A stretch of 64,000 bases of DNA from Mesostigma viride (Eukaryota > Streptophyta > Mesostigmatophyceae > Mesostigmatales > Mesostigmataceae). How positions within the stretch are numbered: the stretch's first letter is position 1; every line of letters starts with the position of its first letter. The translations under genes were made by a program, and so were the position numbers. Below are positions 25,701-40,700 of the stretch, in pieces. Where the stretch lies: positions 107,001 to 171,000 of the forward strand of contig RPFO01000434.1 of the NCBI GenBank assembly GCA_009746045.1. The letters run 5' to 3'. A model generated the notes under the pieces. It was not told where the DNA came from. It worked only from the letters and a program-made list of their open reading frames with translations, and ran no database searches.

Positions 25701-28700
25701 TACTGGCAAATTTTGGAACTCACCGCTACACATGTCCCGCCACCACTGCACTGTAGGTCAGGCATGGCATACAAACACGCAGCTAGAGTCGCAAACCTCA
25801 CAAGAAGCTTTGCGGGATCCACAAAAACTTGAACAGGACAAAAAGGGAAGCTTTCTAATGATAAGATACCAACGTAAATGTCTAACGCACACTTTGCACC
25901 CTAGCCACGGGGAAAGCCGATTTCAGTAGTGTTCTTAAAGACGTTGACAGGGTCAACCAGGCAGCCTGGAAAAAATATTGAGGAAATGATTTCTTATTAA
26001 AACCAAGCAGCGCCTCACCAGGTCCACGGACCTTATCTCATCTCATCTAATCCTATTATTGGCAAACCAAACAGCACCTCACCAGGTTGACGAGCTTAAT
26101 TTAACTTATCTCAAGTTCTTATTAAACCTCAACACCAAGCGCTTTATCTTATGTCCTTATTAACCTCAATACTAAGTGCTTATCTTGTGTTCTTATCTTG
26201 CGTATTTATTGACCCCACCAGATCACAAATCTTACCTTCTCTGGTGTTCTTATTAACCTCAATATTAAGCGCTTATGTTGTGCACTTATCTTGCTTATTC
26301 ACTAACCTCACCAGGTCACGAATATGAACTTATCTGATTTAATAACCTCAATACTAGGCGTTTATCTTGCGTATCCATTAAGCTCACCAAGTCACGGATC
26401 TCCACGCGCGCCTTGCGCTCCCTCACGAGCACCGTGGCCACCTCGGCGTGCCCCAGCAGCGACGCCGCATGCAGCGCCGTGCGGCCAAAGTCGTCTGTCT
26501 GGTTCACGTCCACCCTTGGCGTTACATGCGCCAGCAATACCCGCACCACCTCCACGTGCCCCCCCTCTGCCGCAAAATGCAATGGTGCCAGGCCAGTCTT
26601 CTTGTCGCGGATCGTGGGATCCGCCCCGGATGCCAGCAGCTCCTTGACAAGCTTCACATCCCCATTCGCGCACGCCTCACACAGCTGGGCCACCAAAGAT
26701 GCCTTGGCCGCCTTGGCTGCAGCCATCGAGGCAGTTCGACCGAGTAGGGCCGCCCTGCTGGCGTCCGCGGGTACTGAGACACTCTGGGGGCGCTCATCAG
26801 GGGGGGACTTGGTGGTGGGTGCAGCGGATGCGGGCTGGTAGGGGATTGGGTCGGGAAACGCGCTGTTGGCGAGCGCGAGGTCGATGATGAGCTGGCGAAG
26901 GTCGTCGTCGAGCGCGAGGTCCTGCGGTGCCTTCCCGCCCTGTGGGTTTCATGAAAACATATGATCGACGTTTGAAGATTAAACGGGGTTGCCGGGGATG
27001 TCAGCGACATTGGTGGCATCGTTGGGACCGACCTGGTGCAGTCATGAGCATCATCATTGCTATTATCATTGATATCATGATCGGTATCATCATACTTGAA
27101 ATTCCTACACAAATCCAGGTAGCCCGCCTGGTCCTTAATCCCCATACGCTCATTCACCCCCACCATGTCCTTACTTAACCACCTAAGCAGACGCACGCAG
27201 CCCACCTTATCCTTGATCCCCATATTCGCCTTCCCCTCGAGAGCCAGTATCTTGACGACCTTGGCATGTCCATGCAGCGCAGCCGCGTGCACCGCCGTCC
27301 GTCCCCACTCATCCACCTGGTTGACGTTCAACGGGAGCACCGACTTCTCCAACAGGGCCCGCACGACCACCGCGTGGCCATGCTCCGCCGCCACATGCAG
27401 CGGGTACAGCCCGCTCTCCTCATCCCGGTGGGCTGGGTCAGCCCGCTGGGCCAATAGCTCCTCCACCGCCCTCACGTCCCCCTGGGCGCACGCGGCGGCC
27501 AGCTGTGCCGCCATCGACGTCTCGATGTTTAGCTTCACGGGGGACACCGCGGCTGAGGACGCGTAGGGGGACCCAAACCCCTCGGAGCTGGAGCGGGAGC
27601 GAGCCGATTGGTGCGACACAGTAGACAGCCACGTGGCCGGCGACGGCACCGATTGCGGCGTGCTCATGAGGGAGTCGACGTCATCGTCCCCCGATAAAGG
27701 GGTCCCCGGGAACAAGTCCACCGCTCGCAGCGCGCCCGACGAGGACGCCTTCTTCTCCACCAGCCCGTGCTCGGCGATGTACTTTGTGATGGCAACCCGC
27801 GTGGCCTCGTTGCAGCAGACATCCGTCACGCTGCTCCCATCCTTGTCGTTCACAAACGCGCTCGCGCCCAGCTCCAGCAGTAACGTCGCGACCGCGCCGC
27901 GACCGGCGACGGCCGCGAAGTGGAGCGGGGTCTCCCCACTCCAGCTGCGGGCATCCAGGGGGGCGCCCAGGGACACGAGCGCCCGGACCACCTCCTCCCG
28001 GCCCCTTGCCGCCGCCCGATGCAATGGCGTCTCCCCTCGTTCGTCCGAGAACGCGGGATTCGCGCCCTGTTCGATGAGCGAGCGGACAGACTTGGCGTCC
28101 CCTTTGGTCGCGGCTCGCATGAGGTCCTCGTTCAGCGTGCCGGAATACGGTGTTCCGCCGGGGCTGGCCGCCCGCCCGGGGAGCGGCTGCGGCGTCCGCT
28201 CTGCCCTCGGCTGCTTCTGCTTCAGATTCTTCAAGTAGCTGCGCTGCTCCAGCAGGTCACGAATATCCGAGTTCCCCGAGGCCATGTCCATCGGCGTGGC
28301 CCCCGACTTATCCTGCGCGCCCACGTCCGCGCCATGCTGGAGCAGCAGCGAGGCGATATGGTCCTGCCCGGCAGCGACCGCGTAGTGGAGCGGCGTGTAC
28401 CCCCGCTTGTCCACGAAGCACGCGTCCGCGCCGGCGTCTAGCATCAACCTCACCGCGACCAAGTCCCCCTTCACGCACGCTTTCAACAGCTTGGCGTTCA
28501 CCGCTTCTTCCCCGGGCTCCCCGGATGACGTCGCAAACGATGAGGCGCCAAAGGACATGGTCGATGCCTCTGAGGCTGCGATTGAGCTCCTCGCGGAGCC
28601 CGACTGGACCGCGTCCGAGGATGCTGCCATCCGCGCCCGGTCCAGCGCGCGCAGGGACCCTGGCGCCGCGGCCGCCTTCCCCGTCGACGACTTCAACCGC

Positions 28701-31700
28701 TGTGCCACGTGGAGCAGGTTGGCTATGTCGGGCCCACTGGCCACGTCGGCTGGGGTGCGCCCGTTCTTGTCCCGCGCGGTTAAACTGGCCCCCGCGGCCA
28801 CGAGCACGTTGACCACAGGCTGGTACCCTCGCGCGGCCGACTTGTGGAGTGACGTCCGGCCGTACTTGTCGGCATAATCCACATTCGCGCCCGAGTCCAG
28901 CAGAGCCTCCACACGCTCCAGGCTGCCCACCTTTGCCGCGCGCAACAGCTCCAAGTTGAGCCGTTCCTGCCCATCCACCACCTCACTGCTCCCTCCCTCC
29001 TTGCCGCCATTCCCTTGTGCTCCAAACGACGTCACGGTGCCGGATTTACGGCCCGTCGCCTTCTGTCCCACGTCCTCGGTGGCCTTTCCGCCCACCCGCG
29101 GCTCCACAGCCGCGTCGGCGCGATCCGCCGTAGCGACCCCCAACCCCTTCTTGGATTTGCTGCGGCTCGTGCTCGTGGCGGTGTCGGCAGCAGAGCCACC
29201 ACCGAGGCCCGGCATCACCCCGGCTTGTTTGCTGCCTCTCTGGCCAGCCCCCTCGGCCCCCGTCTTGTCTTGCGGTGAGTCGCCCTTGGCACAAGGGCCT
29301 CCCCTGGGGGACAATGCCCCTGGAGATAAGCCCGACTTCTTGGCCGAGGCAGGCGAGTCGGGCTTCCCTCGCAGCGACGCGGCCCACGTGAGGGTCGGGC
29401 TGGACAGCTTCTGCGAGGACGCGCCCGCCGGGGCCGCGGTGCCAGCGTTCGCCCGCTCGTGGAGCGCGCTGGCGGAGAGAGGCGCGCTCATGCTGGCGAC
29501 CGCGGCCGTCTCCACCGCCATGGTCCCGTCCACCACCTCGCCCTTGCGCTGCGTGGGGGGCAGAGAGCCTGTGGCACCCGAGGTCTTGTCGGATGCATTA
29601 TTCGGCGTGCCCACGGCTGCCGTCGACCCCGACAAAGAACCCACTGCAGAGGATGCTGCTCCGTCCGCCCCTGCGGGCAGCGAGGCAACACTGGCATCCG
29701 TCCCTGGCAACGCGCTGGATGCTGGCGCACCAGCGGGCGTGCCGGTAGCAGCCGCGGGCAAGGGGGTGGGGACGGACGGCGACGGGGCGCGAGTCTTCTT
29801 GGACGACTTGGGCGCATCGGTCTTCGAAGATGAGGCCACGCTCTCAGAACCCTTGAGGAGTTCCTTGGCGGCAGAGATGGTCCGCTGTAGGAAACCGCCC
29901 CGCGGCTGCTGCGGCGGAGTTGGCTGCGACAGTGGCTGATCCTCTTTGCTCGCCTCGCTGGCCCCTTGCTTGCTCATGGCTGTGACGCCTTCGCGTCCCT
30001 TTTTTCCCGGGACCTTCTGGGCCACATCGGCCATGGAAGAGACCGACACGGTCCCTGGCTGGCCGCCGGACGACGACCCAGGGAGCAGCTGCGCGATCTC
30101 AGCCGCTCCCAGACCAGGCATAGTCACGGGCTCCGCCTTGACCCCGTCATCATCGACCCTTGACGAGGACCCTGGGAGGCGTAGCGCCAGGTCATCGTGG
30201 CCCGCGTCGTCAAACGCGGGGGCAGGGAGCGCGATGCCACCGCCGCCGTCGCTGCTTATCCCACCTTGCGCCGCAACCTCCTCGGCCGTGCCAGCGAATT
30301 GGACCTTTCGGCGCGCGTGCTGGACCACCGGTGCCGAGCTCAGCGACTGCATGAACAGGGCCGGCTCCGCCATGGCCGCGGTGACCTTGGCGGTGATCGA
30401 CTGGAACTTGCCGATGGCTGGGCTCCTGCTCCCCTCTGCGGGGCTCATGGGCCCCTTGTCCTTTCCTTGCCCGCTGTCACCCCTCGTCCCTCGCGCGCTC
30501 GCAGCCGCCCAATCGCCCCCCCCCTTCCCTTGCGTGTCCGCGTCGCGGCTACCTACACCCTCGATATCCCCGTAACGAGACGCGGCGTCCTCCCCGGATG
30601 CCTTGCCCAGGAGCGAGTTGATGTCCCAGGTCCTGCCCGAGGTGTTCGCGACCGCGTCCTCGGGGAGACTGGCCAAGTCCGCGCCTCGTTCGGCCTCGGA
30701 CGAAAACACGCTGGGCTTCATGAACGAGGGCGACTTGTCCATCTTGCTGCTGAGTGACGTGCCCAGGTCAGTCGTGTTCGACAACCGGGACATGACCTTG
30801 AGGAATCCGGGCGACACAGCCATCATCTGCTGGTACATGCGGTCAATCAGCAGGTTCTGGGCCTCCTTGGTGCCGGCCACATCAAGGGGGGTCGCGCCGC
30901 TCTGTTTGGGGTAGTGGGTTGATTAAGTGTATTATGTAGTTGGCCCATTGGTCGGTCGGTCGGTCGGTCGGTCGGTCGGTCGGTCGGTCGGTCGGTCGGT
31001 CGGTCGGTCGGTCGGTCGGTCGGTCGGTCGGTCGGTCGGTCGGTCGGTCGGTCGGTCGGTCGGTCGGTCGGTCGGTCGGTCGGTCGGTCGGTCGGTCGGT
31101 CGGTCGGTCGGTCGGTCGGTCGGTCGGTCGGTCGGTCGGTCGGTCGGTCGGTCGGTCGGTCGGTCGGTCGGCCGGCCGGTCGGCCGGGGTGTCGGTGGGT
31201 GGGTGGGTGGGTGGGTGGGTGGGTGGGTGGGTGGGTGGGTGGGTGGGTGGGTGGGTGGGTGGGTGGGTGGGTGGGTGGGTGGGTGGGTGGGTGGGTGGGT
31301 GGGTGGGTGGGTGGGTCGGTCCGTCGGTCGGTCGGTCGGTCGGTCGGTCGGTCCGTCGGTTGGTCGGACAGTCGGTCGGTCGGTCGGACAGTCGGTCGGT
31401 CAGTCGGTCAGTGGAGCCGTCGGTCGGCTCATCGGTTGGGTGGGTGGGTGGGTGGGAAGCAGGGCATTGGGATGCGGCAATTGGGAGAGAAGCGGAAGAG
31501 AGATGGCACAATGGGGAAGGCAGAAAGACAGTGAGTGAATGGTCAAGGCTCAACAACCTGCGCCTCAAGCAACCCTACCAACGCAGTCAACATGAGTTGC
31601 GCCCCCCCACAAGACTAGGATGGCCTGGCCGACCATTCACCGCACATTGAAGAGAAAGAAGAAGAAGACGGGACAGTGGCCAGGTGCCCTTCAACTGGCA

Positions 31701-34700
31701 TCTGGCCACAAACAGATTTCAAAGCCGTATCCATAACCAATAGCCTTTTGCAAGACCAGCCGCTCCTCCAGATGCCAGATTTCAACCTGGTGATGGGCAA
31801 GGGCTTCTCGACAGCTGGGCGCTGTCGAGAGGCCAGTGGCTTCTCAACAAAACAAAAATGCCATTCCAGCCGGCCTTCCAACAGGTGGCATTCCAACAAC
31901 AAGACCCAGCAGTTCTTACCCACCAAGCATCCCCTGTCGTCAAACTGGGGCCTCTCAATGAGTCCCAAGCCTGATTAATGAATCGTCCCTTGTATATTTC
32001 TTGCATCCCCGGTACCCACAGCATTGCACAGACCGCACCCCTAGTTCTGCATATCCATCCTGCGCCCCCTTATCCAACTGGCCCAAGCACTCACGGTATC
32101 CAAGTGGTCCACATCGGCGCGCCAGAGCAGCAGCAGGTTCATCATTGCCAGCTGGCCATGCCGAGCCGCCTCGTGGAGGGGCGTGCGGCCCAGCTGAAGC
32201 GTCCGCCATCAACCAACAACCGCAACCGACAACAGCCCACCCCCCCCCAAAAAAGCAGGAAAACCAAGAGGCGCATTAAAGTGGATGCCAGTGCTCTGAG
32301 AGTTGGGGTGATTGGCATCCGATGCATTTAGTTCAGTTCCACTAGATAGGTTACTGCAGAATAATCGCCGGCCCCACAAGACAGTATGGCTCTGTTTTGC
32401 GCAGCCATCGAAGTAGATTAGCCTTACTATCTTATATGCTGTTAAGGGCGAAACAAGCCAGGGCAAGCAAGAGGTAAACTGGTTTCGGTGTTCTTGCTCG
32501 CTTACGATTGTGGTAACAAGGACAGAACTTCCTAACAGGAACCAGCCCCAACAGGGCCATGCTTCAGCCCTCCACCCGCCCCACGCATACTGGGCTCCGA
32601 CCGTAATCTCTTCCTGCGCCGTGTGTGTGTCATGGCTATATTTCAAACCTAACATTGGCCCTGTTCCTACCGGATTACCCACTCCTTTCCTACCATTACC
32701 TTGTTCCCGGGCACTGGCATCCACGCTCCAGCCATGCCTGAACAGCAGCCTGACCCTGCTTGAATCCTACCTTACTCCCAACTCCATTCCTACCTTATTC
32801 ATGGCTTTATTCCTACCTTATTCGCGGCGTTCATGCCCCAGCCATGCTTGTGCAAGATCTTGGCAGCTTCCAAAGTCCGTTCCTAGCTTACATTGCTTTA
32901 TGCCTACCTTATTCGAAGCGTTCACGCCCCAGCCATGCTTGAGCAGCACCTTGGCGGCTTCCACGTGTCCCCGGTGCGCTGCGTGGTGCAGCGCCGTTCG
33001 TTTATCCTGTGTGCACGTGTAACCGTCCACAACAGCCATACAGGGCCGCATAGGAAGGCAAAGGGGAAATAATCCAGGGTGAACACTCCAGCCAAGAAAG
33101 TGCACGCTCCGCGTCAGGTCTCTTTAACTAGATAGCTGACATACTCCAGCACACGATAGAGTAGTATTCTCCAGCTACGATAGACCCGCACTCCCCTATT
33201 AGGAATGCATCCTTTCATCTGGCAGCGTTCGGTGATGCGCTAATTTCTAGCTACCAAAATGGCTGCCAGCAGGAAACCCGCACCATGCAGTGAATATGCT
33301 GTGAATGTGCTGTTATATATTTTGCAGAAAACCACAGCTCCCTGTCGCAAGTAACGTGCTTGGCCACACGGCACATATGAGGGCAACCCCCAGAATAGAT
33401 TAAGGGCAGCCCAAGACCGGGAAATGCCAAAAACAGAAGAGGTCAAGACCCAAACAGGCAAAGACAAGACGTCGAGAACAGCTCCAAGAACAACCCAGGC
33501 AAGACGGCAAGAACAGCTCCAACAACAGCGCAGACAAGACGGCAAGAACAGCTCCAACAACAGCGCAGACAAGACGGCAAGAACAGCTCCAACAACAGCG
33601 CAGACAAGACGGCAAGAACAGAGATACTCCGCAACGAGACCGCAGTGATCTCCGACCGTGACACCACCAGCCACGTCAGCAAGCGCCCACCATGCTGTGT
33701 CAACTAGTGCTTCGCATGGCAAGCCTGATAAAATACAGCTGCATTCCCAACTTCTGGCAGCAACTGCAGCACGCACCCACCGTGCCGTGACCAGCAACCA
33801 TTTTGGCCAGCACCCCCGCACCCCTACGACGCCACCAGCAACAACAGCCAGCATCCACCATGACACATGCAACCAAAATCAGCAAGCACCCACCGTGCCG
33901 TGACCAGCAACGATGTTGCCCAGCACCCCCCACGACACCACCAGCAACTGCAGCAAGCATCCACCATGACACATGCATCCACACACAGAAAGCGCCCACC
34001 GTTCCGTGACCATCCATGCTACCCAGCACCCACCACCGTAGATGAGCCACCAGCAACAACAGCAAGCATTCGCCATGACCCACGCACCCACCAACAGCAA
34101 GGACCCTGTGCCATGACCAGCATGGTGCCGTGACTGGCAACGGTACCCCGCACCCACCATGTCGGTGAAGTCCACGCTGGCCCCCCCTGCGATCAGCTGC
34201 TCGAGCATGGCCACGTCGTTGTTGTCGGCCGCCAGCAGCAGGTCCGTGTCATTGGAAACCGGCGTGCTGCCGTAGCTCTCCTTGAATGGCTGCTGGTCGT
34301 AGGATGAGAGGGGAAGTAGCGGGGGTTGGGTGCGAGGGGAGGCAGCAGGGGGTCAGGTGAGAGGGGAGGCCGCAGGGGTTGGGTGTGAGGGGGGGGCAGC
34401 GGGGTCGTATTTTATAATGCTTCAAGTATTTTGGTGCACTACCTCATCAACACAACATTGCAGAGTAGTATGAGTGCCGACCATGACTGGGGCCCCAAGA
34501 GAAGTGCCTTAATGAAAAAAATTTCTTCCCACAATGTCCGATTAGTGATGACAAAAGAGTTTCGTTAGGAGAAAGGAGACGAGAGCACCACCTGCAATAC
34601 AGACATAGATCGCAGAACTTCCTGATGCCACGTCGCGGTACCTTATCAATCCTTTGGCATCACACACATTTGCATGAGAAACCCCGCTGTGAAAAGCTAC

Positions 34701-37700
34701 ACTTTCAAGATGTAAAAGCTGTATTTTCAACAAGCTGTAATTCAATACCACCACTCGCTGGCTGTGGCCTCACCTTGCGTGGCTTGCTGCGGACAGGTGG
34801 CAGCATCTCGGCGGGGGTCTCGGTGGCCGTAAATTTCTTGAACATGTCTATATGGAGGACAACGCGGTGTACCAGGGCGTAAAAGGTCAAAGATTTAGCC
34901 AACACATGGAAGCAAAACGAGAAGAGTTAGCAAAATGACTTCCAAGCAAAGTTCTGCGTAGCGCCCCCTGCCACCAACATGTGTGGTCCGAGCCGAAACA
35001 CGACCCCGGACCCCCGAAACAAACCGGGTGGCTACTGTGCATTAGCACCCCGTGGAGTACCCAACTGGAGTGCAGTGCTGCCCACATGCATCACTTCAGA
35101 TGTCATGCATCCCATTCATGGCTCTTATACCTTGCACCAGAATCTAGCTACCAAAGTATGGCCTCCCAGAAGCTTCCGATGCCTAGCTGCCCACCCACCA
35201 AAACGCTACGAACCCGAACGACTACAAGTTGCATGAGCACCCATGTGCAGTATTTGCGGTATTTGCGTTAGGTATTTGCCGTATTTGCGCTAGGGCCCCG
35301 ACCCACCAGGGCTGAGCCTGGATCGCATGCTGGCGGTGCGTGCCGCCGCGGGGGACTCGGGAGGAGATGTCACTGGTGACGTCAAGGGCGACATGGCGGG
35401 GGAGGTGACGGGCGAGGGGCCTTCCATGAGGCGCCGGATGGACTTGGTGGAGGACAGCATGATGGGCGTCTCCCCGTTCTGGTCCCATGAAGGTGGTGTC
35501 ACAGCAAGCGATGACATAGCACCCAGTTGGAAGGGAAGGGAAGGACAGTAGTTGTGTGTTGAGTGCATGACGGGAATCTCCCCATTCCAGTCCCAGGAAG
35601 GTGTCACAGCAAGCGATGACATAGCACCCAGTTGGAAGGGAAGGGAAGGACAGTAGTGTGTTGAGTGCATGACGGGAATCTCCCCATTCCAGTCCCAGGA
35701 AGGTGTCACAGCAAGCGATGACATAGCACCCAGTTGGAAGGGAAGGACAGCAGTTGCCTATTGAGAGCTTTACGCAGGTCTCCCCGAACTGAACACAAGA
35801 TGAGGACGTTGGAGCACGGGATAACAGAAGAGGTGTTGGGGCAAGAGGGGACGCAAGTTGGTTTACGATGTGGTTGGTTGTGTACTTGGTGGTGAATACA
35901 GCAAGATGATTGACGATTTCAGTTGGTTGTGTGCTTGGTGGTGAACACAGCGAGATGATTGACGATTCAGTTGACTATCCTATCTTCGTGGCGCCTACCC
36001 CGGTCTTTGGTTGCATATGGAGTGGGAGCTACAAGATGTCTTGAAAGCAGAGGGGGCGACATATTGAGTGGCAGATTTCAGAGGCAGCATGCCATGATGC
36101 TCTCATAGAAGAAAGCATGACAAAAGCGACATTTAAGACAGCTGCCCTCTGCGCACTACTCCCTTGCGTGATGCCCCCAGCCCAGGGGCATGTCCGGTTG
36201 AAAACGCAGGCTTCATTGCATTTCAGGAATGAGAATAAGAGGATTAAGTCCATGGTGGGATCGGAGTAGAGGGTGCACATGTAGGTGTCGATTGTTTCAT
36301 TGCGATGAACAGCATATTGCGCATCGCTTGCTACTTGCATACTGCGTGTGCACAAATGTGATACCACTGGCACACGTACGTTGTCCAACGCCTCGATGTT
36401 GGCGCCGCTGCGCATGAGGATGGTGGCCACATCGCGGTGCCCGCAGCTGGACGCGATGTGCAGGGGGGTCCGCCCCCTCTGGTGCCAGTAAAGGAATAAC
36501 AGGCAGATGCACAAGTGCATGCCGGTGGGCAAAATGAGATAGATGCACAAGTGCCGGTAGGCAATCAGTGGCAGTTTCACAAATGCCGGTAGGCAATGAG
36601 AGATAGATGCACAAGTGCCAGTAGGCAATAAGCGGCATGAGATGTGGGGAGAACACGCATGACAAGCATGTCACAGCCCCCTCTGGTGCTGGTAGGCACT
36701 ACATATCAAATGCAGGGGCAAAAGGCCAGTGATCGCGTGCTTGGACTATAAATCACGATAACTGATAAAGACATGGGGACACGGAAGGGGTCTCCTTGTC
36801 CACACTATGACAGGCCCATTTGCTTGCAAGGATATATTTGCACCACCGCCGTCATAACAAAAATCTCTCGGCAGAAAAGAAAGCGATACGTATGAAAACC
36901 CAGGCCTCTGTTGAAAACAGCCCACCATGGCTCTGGTGACATCATCTCGCTACTGGTAACAATTATTGCTGCGGACATCATCTCGATACTGTTCTCAATG
37001 GTTGCTGCTGACATCATCTCACTTGGCAACCATCCCCAGACATGCATGACAAAATAATGTTCCCACCATTGAAGGGCGAGGAAGGGAGCGGGCCAAGTCT
37101 AGCTAAGCCGTCAAGATTCTAAGCCAGGCAAGGATGGTGCCAACAATCGGCAGCGCTGCAACCAGCCACTGACAACGTTTCCAGATGCATTTCAAGTTCG
37201 AAGCTGCAGAGTGTGGCTCTAACATGCCACGTGCCACACACCTTATCTGTGGCTTCTATGGAAGCGCCTCGCCGCAGCAGCAGACCTGCGACGTCCACCT
37301 GCCCATACATGGCGGCGACGTGCAGCAACGACTCCCCGTTCTGCGTTTGCGTTCGGGAAGGGTTGCACAGGGTCAAGGTTGCACAGAAGGCCAGGTGCAT
37401 GTGCCAGGATCAACTTCTAGGTCAGCTTCAAGTCGGTCATTCAAAGTCAGAAGCAGGGATTTTAACACTTCTGCTGCAACGAGAAGCCAATGCAGCACAC
37501 ATAGCGGCATGATAACAGATACACGCCTTGCCGACTCCATGGTATGCTTGTTAGAAATCAGCTGCCACCCGCAGCAGAGTCCACTTGCCACATGCTCTAA
37601 GTGGTGACACCGCGGGGGGACAATGTCATGCTATGAGAAGGATACGGGCTGCCCGCTGTGCCTCCTGTACGTCACAACAAGAAGGACCTGGTCGGCGTGG

Positions 37701-40700
37701 AGACGCCTGCATGCAGGGGCCTAGCCTGCATGCAGGTGAAATTAAGTATTATGTAGAAGATTATAGGTAAAATAAGTGAGGAGTATGTCATAATATTGGA
37801 ATATAATAATTTTTTACTACTAAATAAATACTATGCTACTATTACTGTGATATGATAATGTTGGAATATAATATAAAATCTGGACATGTATAAGAAAGGC
37901 TTATGACACAATCTATGAGATGGGCTTTGTCTGCATGGAGATTTGATGATGCATGGATTTGATGATGCATGGATTTGATTATGCATGGATTTGATGACAA
38001 GCGCTTGAAATGAAACCATGAGCCAACACCTCACGTGCCCTACTACGGGTTCATCCCGATGAAACCCGGGTTTTCACCTGTCTACACACATGGGGTTGCA
38101 CATTTACAGCGTTGCCACATGCACAAAACACTTCTGTCACATGATACAGACGTTACTATCAACACACATCAAGGCTAGTAGACATTATCACTAGTAGTAC
38201 TCGGCTCTCTCTGGCTTGTACACATCTTACTCCTGCAATTAACGTTGACTTGACCTCAGGATCAGCCGACATCACTGATAGCCATTAGCATTAGGCACCA
38301 ATACTAGAACGCTGCTCCGCCTGGCTTCACCGCATTCTACTCCTGGCAGGACGCACCTTACTCCGACGGTCCACGTTGCCCCCCGCATCGATAAGATCCC
38401 TCAAGTAGCCAACCTTGCCCTCCTTGGCTGCTTGCACCATCTCCGACGCGTTCTGTGTGATACAATATGCATACCAAGGGGTTTGGTACGCACGAAGGGA
38501 CCGGTGAGTTTGGTATAAAGGGATGGGCGTGCATAGGGACCGAAGAAATATATTAAGGGGGAGCTATAATAATGTGAAGGTCCCCCAAGGACAAAGCAAG
38601 AAGGGAAAAAAGAAAGGAAATGGTCCAACAAGGTGAGCGCAGGCAGGGTTGCATGGGCAACTTGCATAAGGGGTGGGAGGGAAGGATTGTCAGTTAACTT
38701 GGCTGGCCTTGGCTGCTTGCACCATCCTCGGTGCATTCTGCTTGACACGGGGGAAAGTGCTCGACAGTATGGGTATAAAGGCCGGAGGGAGGCTGTCATT
38801 CACTCTCTATGGGACTCTGTAAGCTCAGTACTCACTGTGGAAAGCGATGTGCATGGGACAGGTATGCAGAGAAGGGTATACACCACGGCATACGCAGGCA
38901 TCGGGGTGTGTAGGATGGCATGGGGGTAGGATTGTTGGAGTTGTTGTGATCGAATAGGCAAAGTTGCATACGCAGCATTGCATACCAACGCGTGTCCAGG
39001 GAGGAAAGGACAGGGTTGCATGAGGATCCGCCCCCCAACCCACCTCTGCACTCTCCCTCACGGGACTCTTCCTCGACGTCCGCAGCTTGCCCGGGTTCCT
39101 AGTCACCAACGGGACCCCGTTCTCATCCCGCGGTGGACTAGACGGGCCACTCCACGCCGGGAGGAGCACATCGCCAACCCCTGTGCTATCCCCCAGGGAG
39201 GCCGATAGATCCACGTCGTCGTCCGCGGCGGTCGAGTGCATGTGCATGAGGGGCGACCCGTCGGAGGTCTTCCCGGATGGCAGCTTCCATCCGCCGAGGC
39301 TGAAGAACTTCTCCTCGTCGTTCTCGACGTCGCTGTCGTGGCCGGCCGTGGCGTCGTCGGTGAACAAGACAAGCCGCTGGACGGCCTTGTTCGCGGCAGA
39401 TGGGGTGGTCGCAGTGGGCTGATTGGGAGCTGGATTATTGGCAGGATCCGCGGATGGAAGCTGGGCTGCGGCCACTGTCTGGGGCTGCGAAAGGCGTCGG
39501 AGACATGAGGCACAAATGTGGGACACAAATTAGACGAATATACTGCTATAGATTTATAGGTCATAGGAATAGGATTTATAGGTCATAGACATTAGATATA
39601 TACGTCAAAGGAATAGACGAGGTTTCTTTCAGACCAAAAAGATTGTAAAGAAGAAGCAAGAATGAGATAGATGTGGGTCTATGGACAGGGCTGGATCTGT
39701 CTATTTCGGCAGAAAAGGACCATACCATCCTCCTCCTCCTCCTCCTCCTCCTCCTCCTCCTCCTCCTCCTCCTCCTCCTCCTCCTCCTCCTCCTCCTCCT
39801 CCTCCTCCTCCTCCTCCTCCTCCTCCTCCTCCTCCTCCTCCTCCTCCTCCTCCTCCTCCTCCTCCTCCTCACAAAAATTGTGAACAGACGCACTCACCAG
39901 CGATGCCACGCCCGCGGTCTCCTCGCTCTTGCCCTGGCCCTTGTCCTTGCCTCTCCTCGACACCACGACGGCCTCCTCAAAGTCGGCCTCCTCGGCTGCG
40001 CCCGCAAACACAAACGCGCCCACCGTGCCATCATGCAATACGGGGGACAGCGCCGACGCCGGGGGGGCAGGCAGCACAAACGTTTCCACAACGCTGGCGT
40101 CTGCACCCGGGGAGTCCCCGCCGCCATCCACCCGGACAGGGATGAGCGCCGGATAGACACCCTCACTGCCACTATCGTTCCCCGTGGACCCCTTAGTGCC
40201 ATCAACTGTCACGGATGCCCCCCTTGACGTGCCATCCTTAGCCGCCTCGGACCCCATCACTAGCCCCGCGATGCCAGCAACCGCGGCGGCGGCGGCCACA
40301 GCGGCCTTCTCAGACGCGGATGATGAGGCAGAGCGAAGGATGCTGGACACGGCGGCCTTCTCAGACGCGGATGATGAGGCAGAGCGAAGGATGCTGGACA
40401 CGGCGGCCTTCTCAGACGCGGATGATGAGGCAGAGCGAAGGATGCTGGACGCGGGAGGTAGCGGCAGGTAGAACCCTTTCCTGTTGTTACCGTCATCCGT
40501 GCCCAGGGACCCATCCCCCGACGCCTCTGCCTCGTTAGACACTCCTGCCGGGATGCTCACTTCGGCTTGCTCTGCCGCGGCCACTGTACTCGCTGTCATC
40601 ACCCTCGCTGTCGTTGTTGTTGTTGTTGTGGCAGCAGTCGCTGCGGCCATCAGCTTGGCCAGGTTGACGGATGCCATATCAACTAGCTCCGCACCCCCTG

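Noticed and set aside
30882-31568. Open frames reading as Arg-Ser-Val-Gly or Asp-Arg-Pro-Thr repeats
   Set aside because: Pure tetranucleotide satellite translated in every frame; it lies between the exon 20 donor and exon 21 acceptor.
33240-34214. Trp/Cys/Val-rich minus-strand open frames
   Set aside because: They arise from degenerate CA-rich tandem repeats in intron 18 and lack any domain.
39679-39893. Poly-Glu, poly-Ser, poly-Pro, poly-Leu or poly-Arg proteins from the TCC tract
   Set aside because: Microsatellite inside intron 11. Only intron retention would translate it, which is noted as a finding but not annotated as coding.
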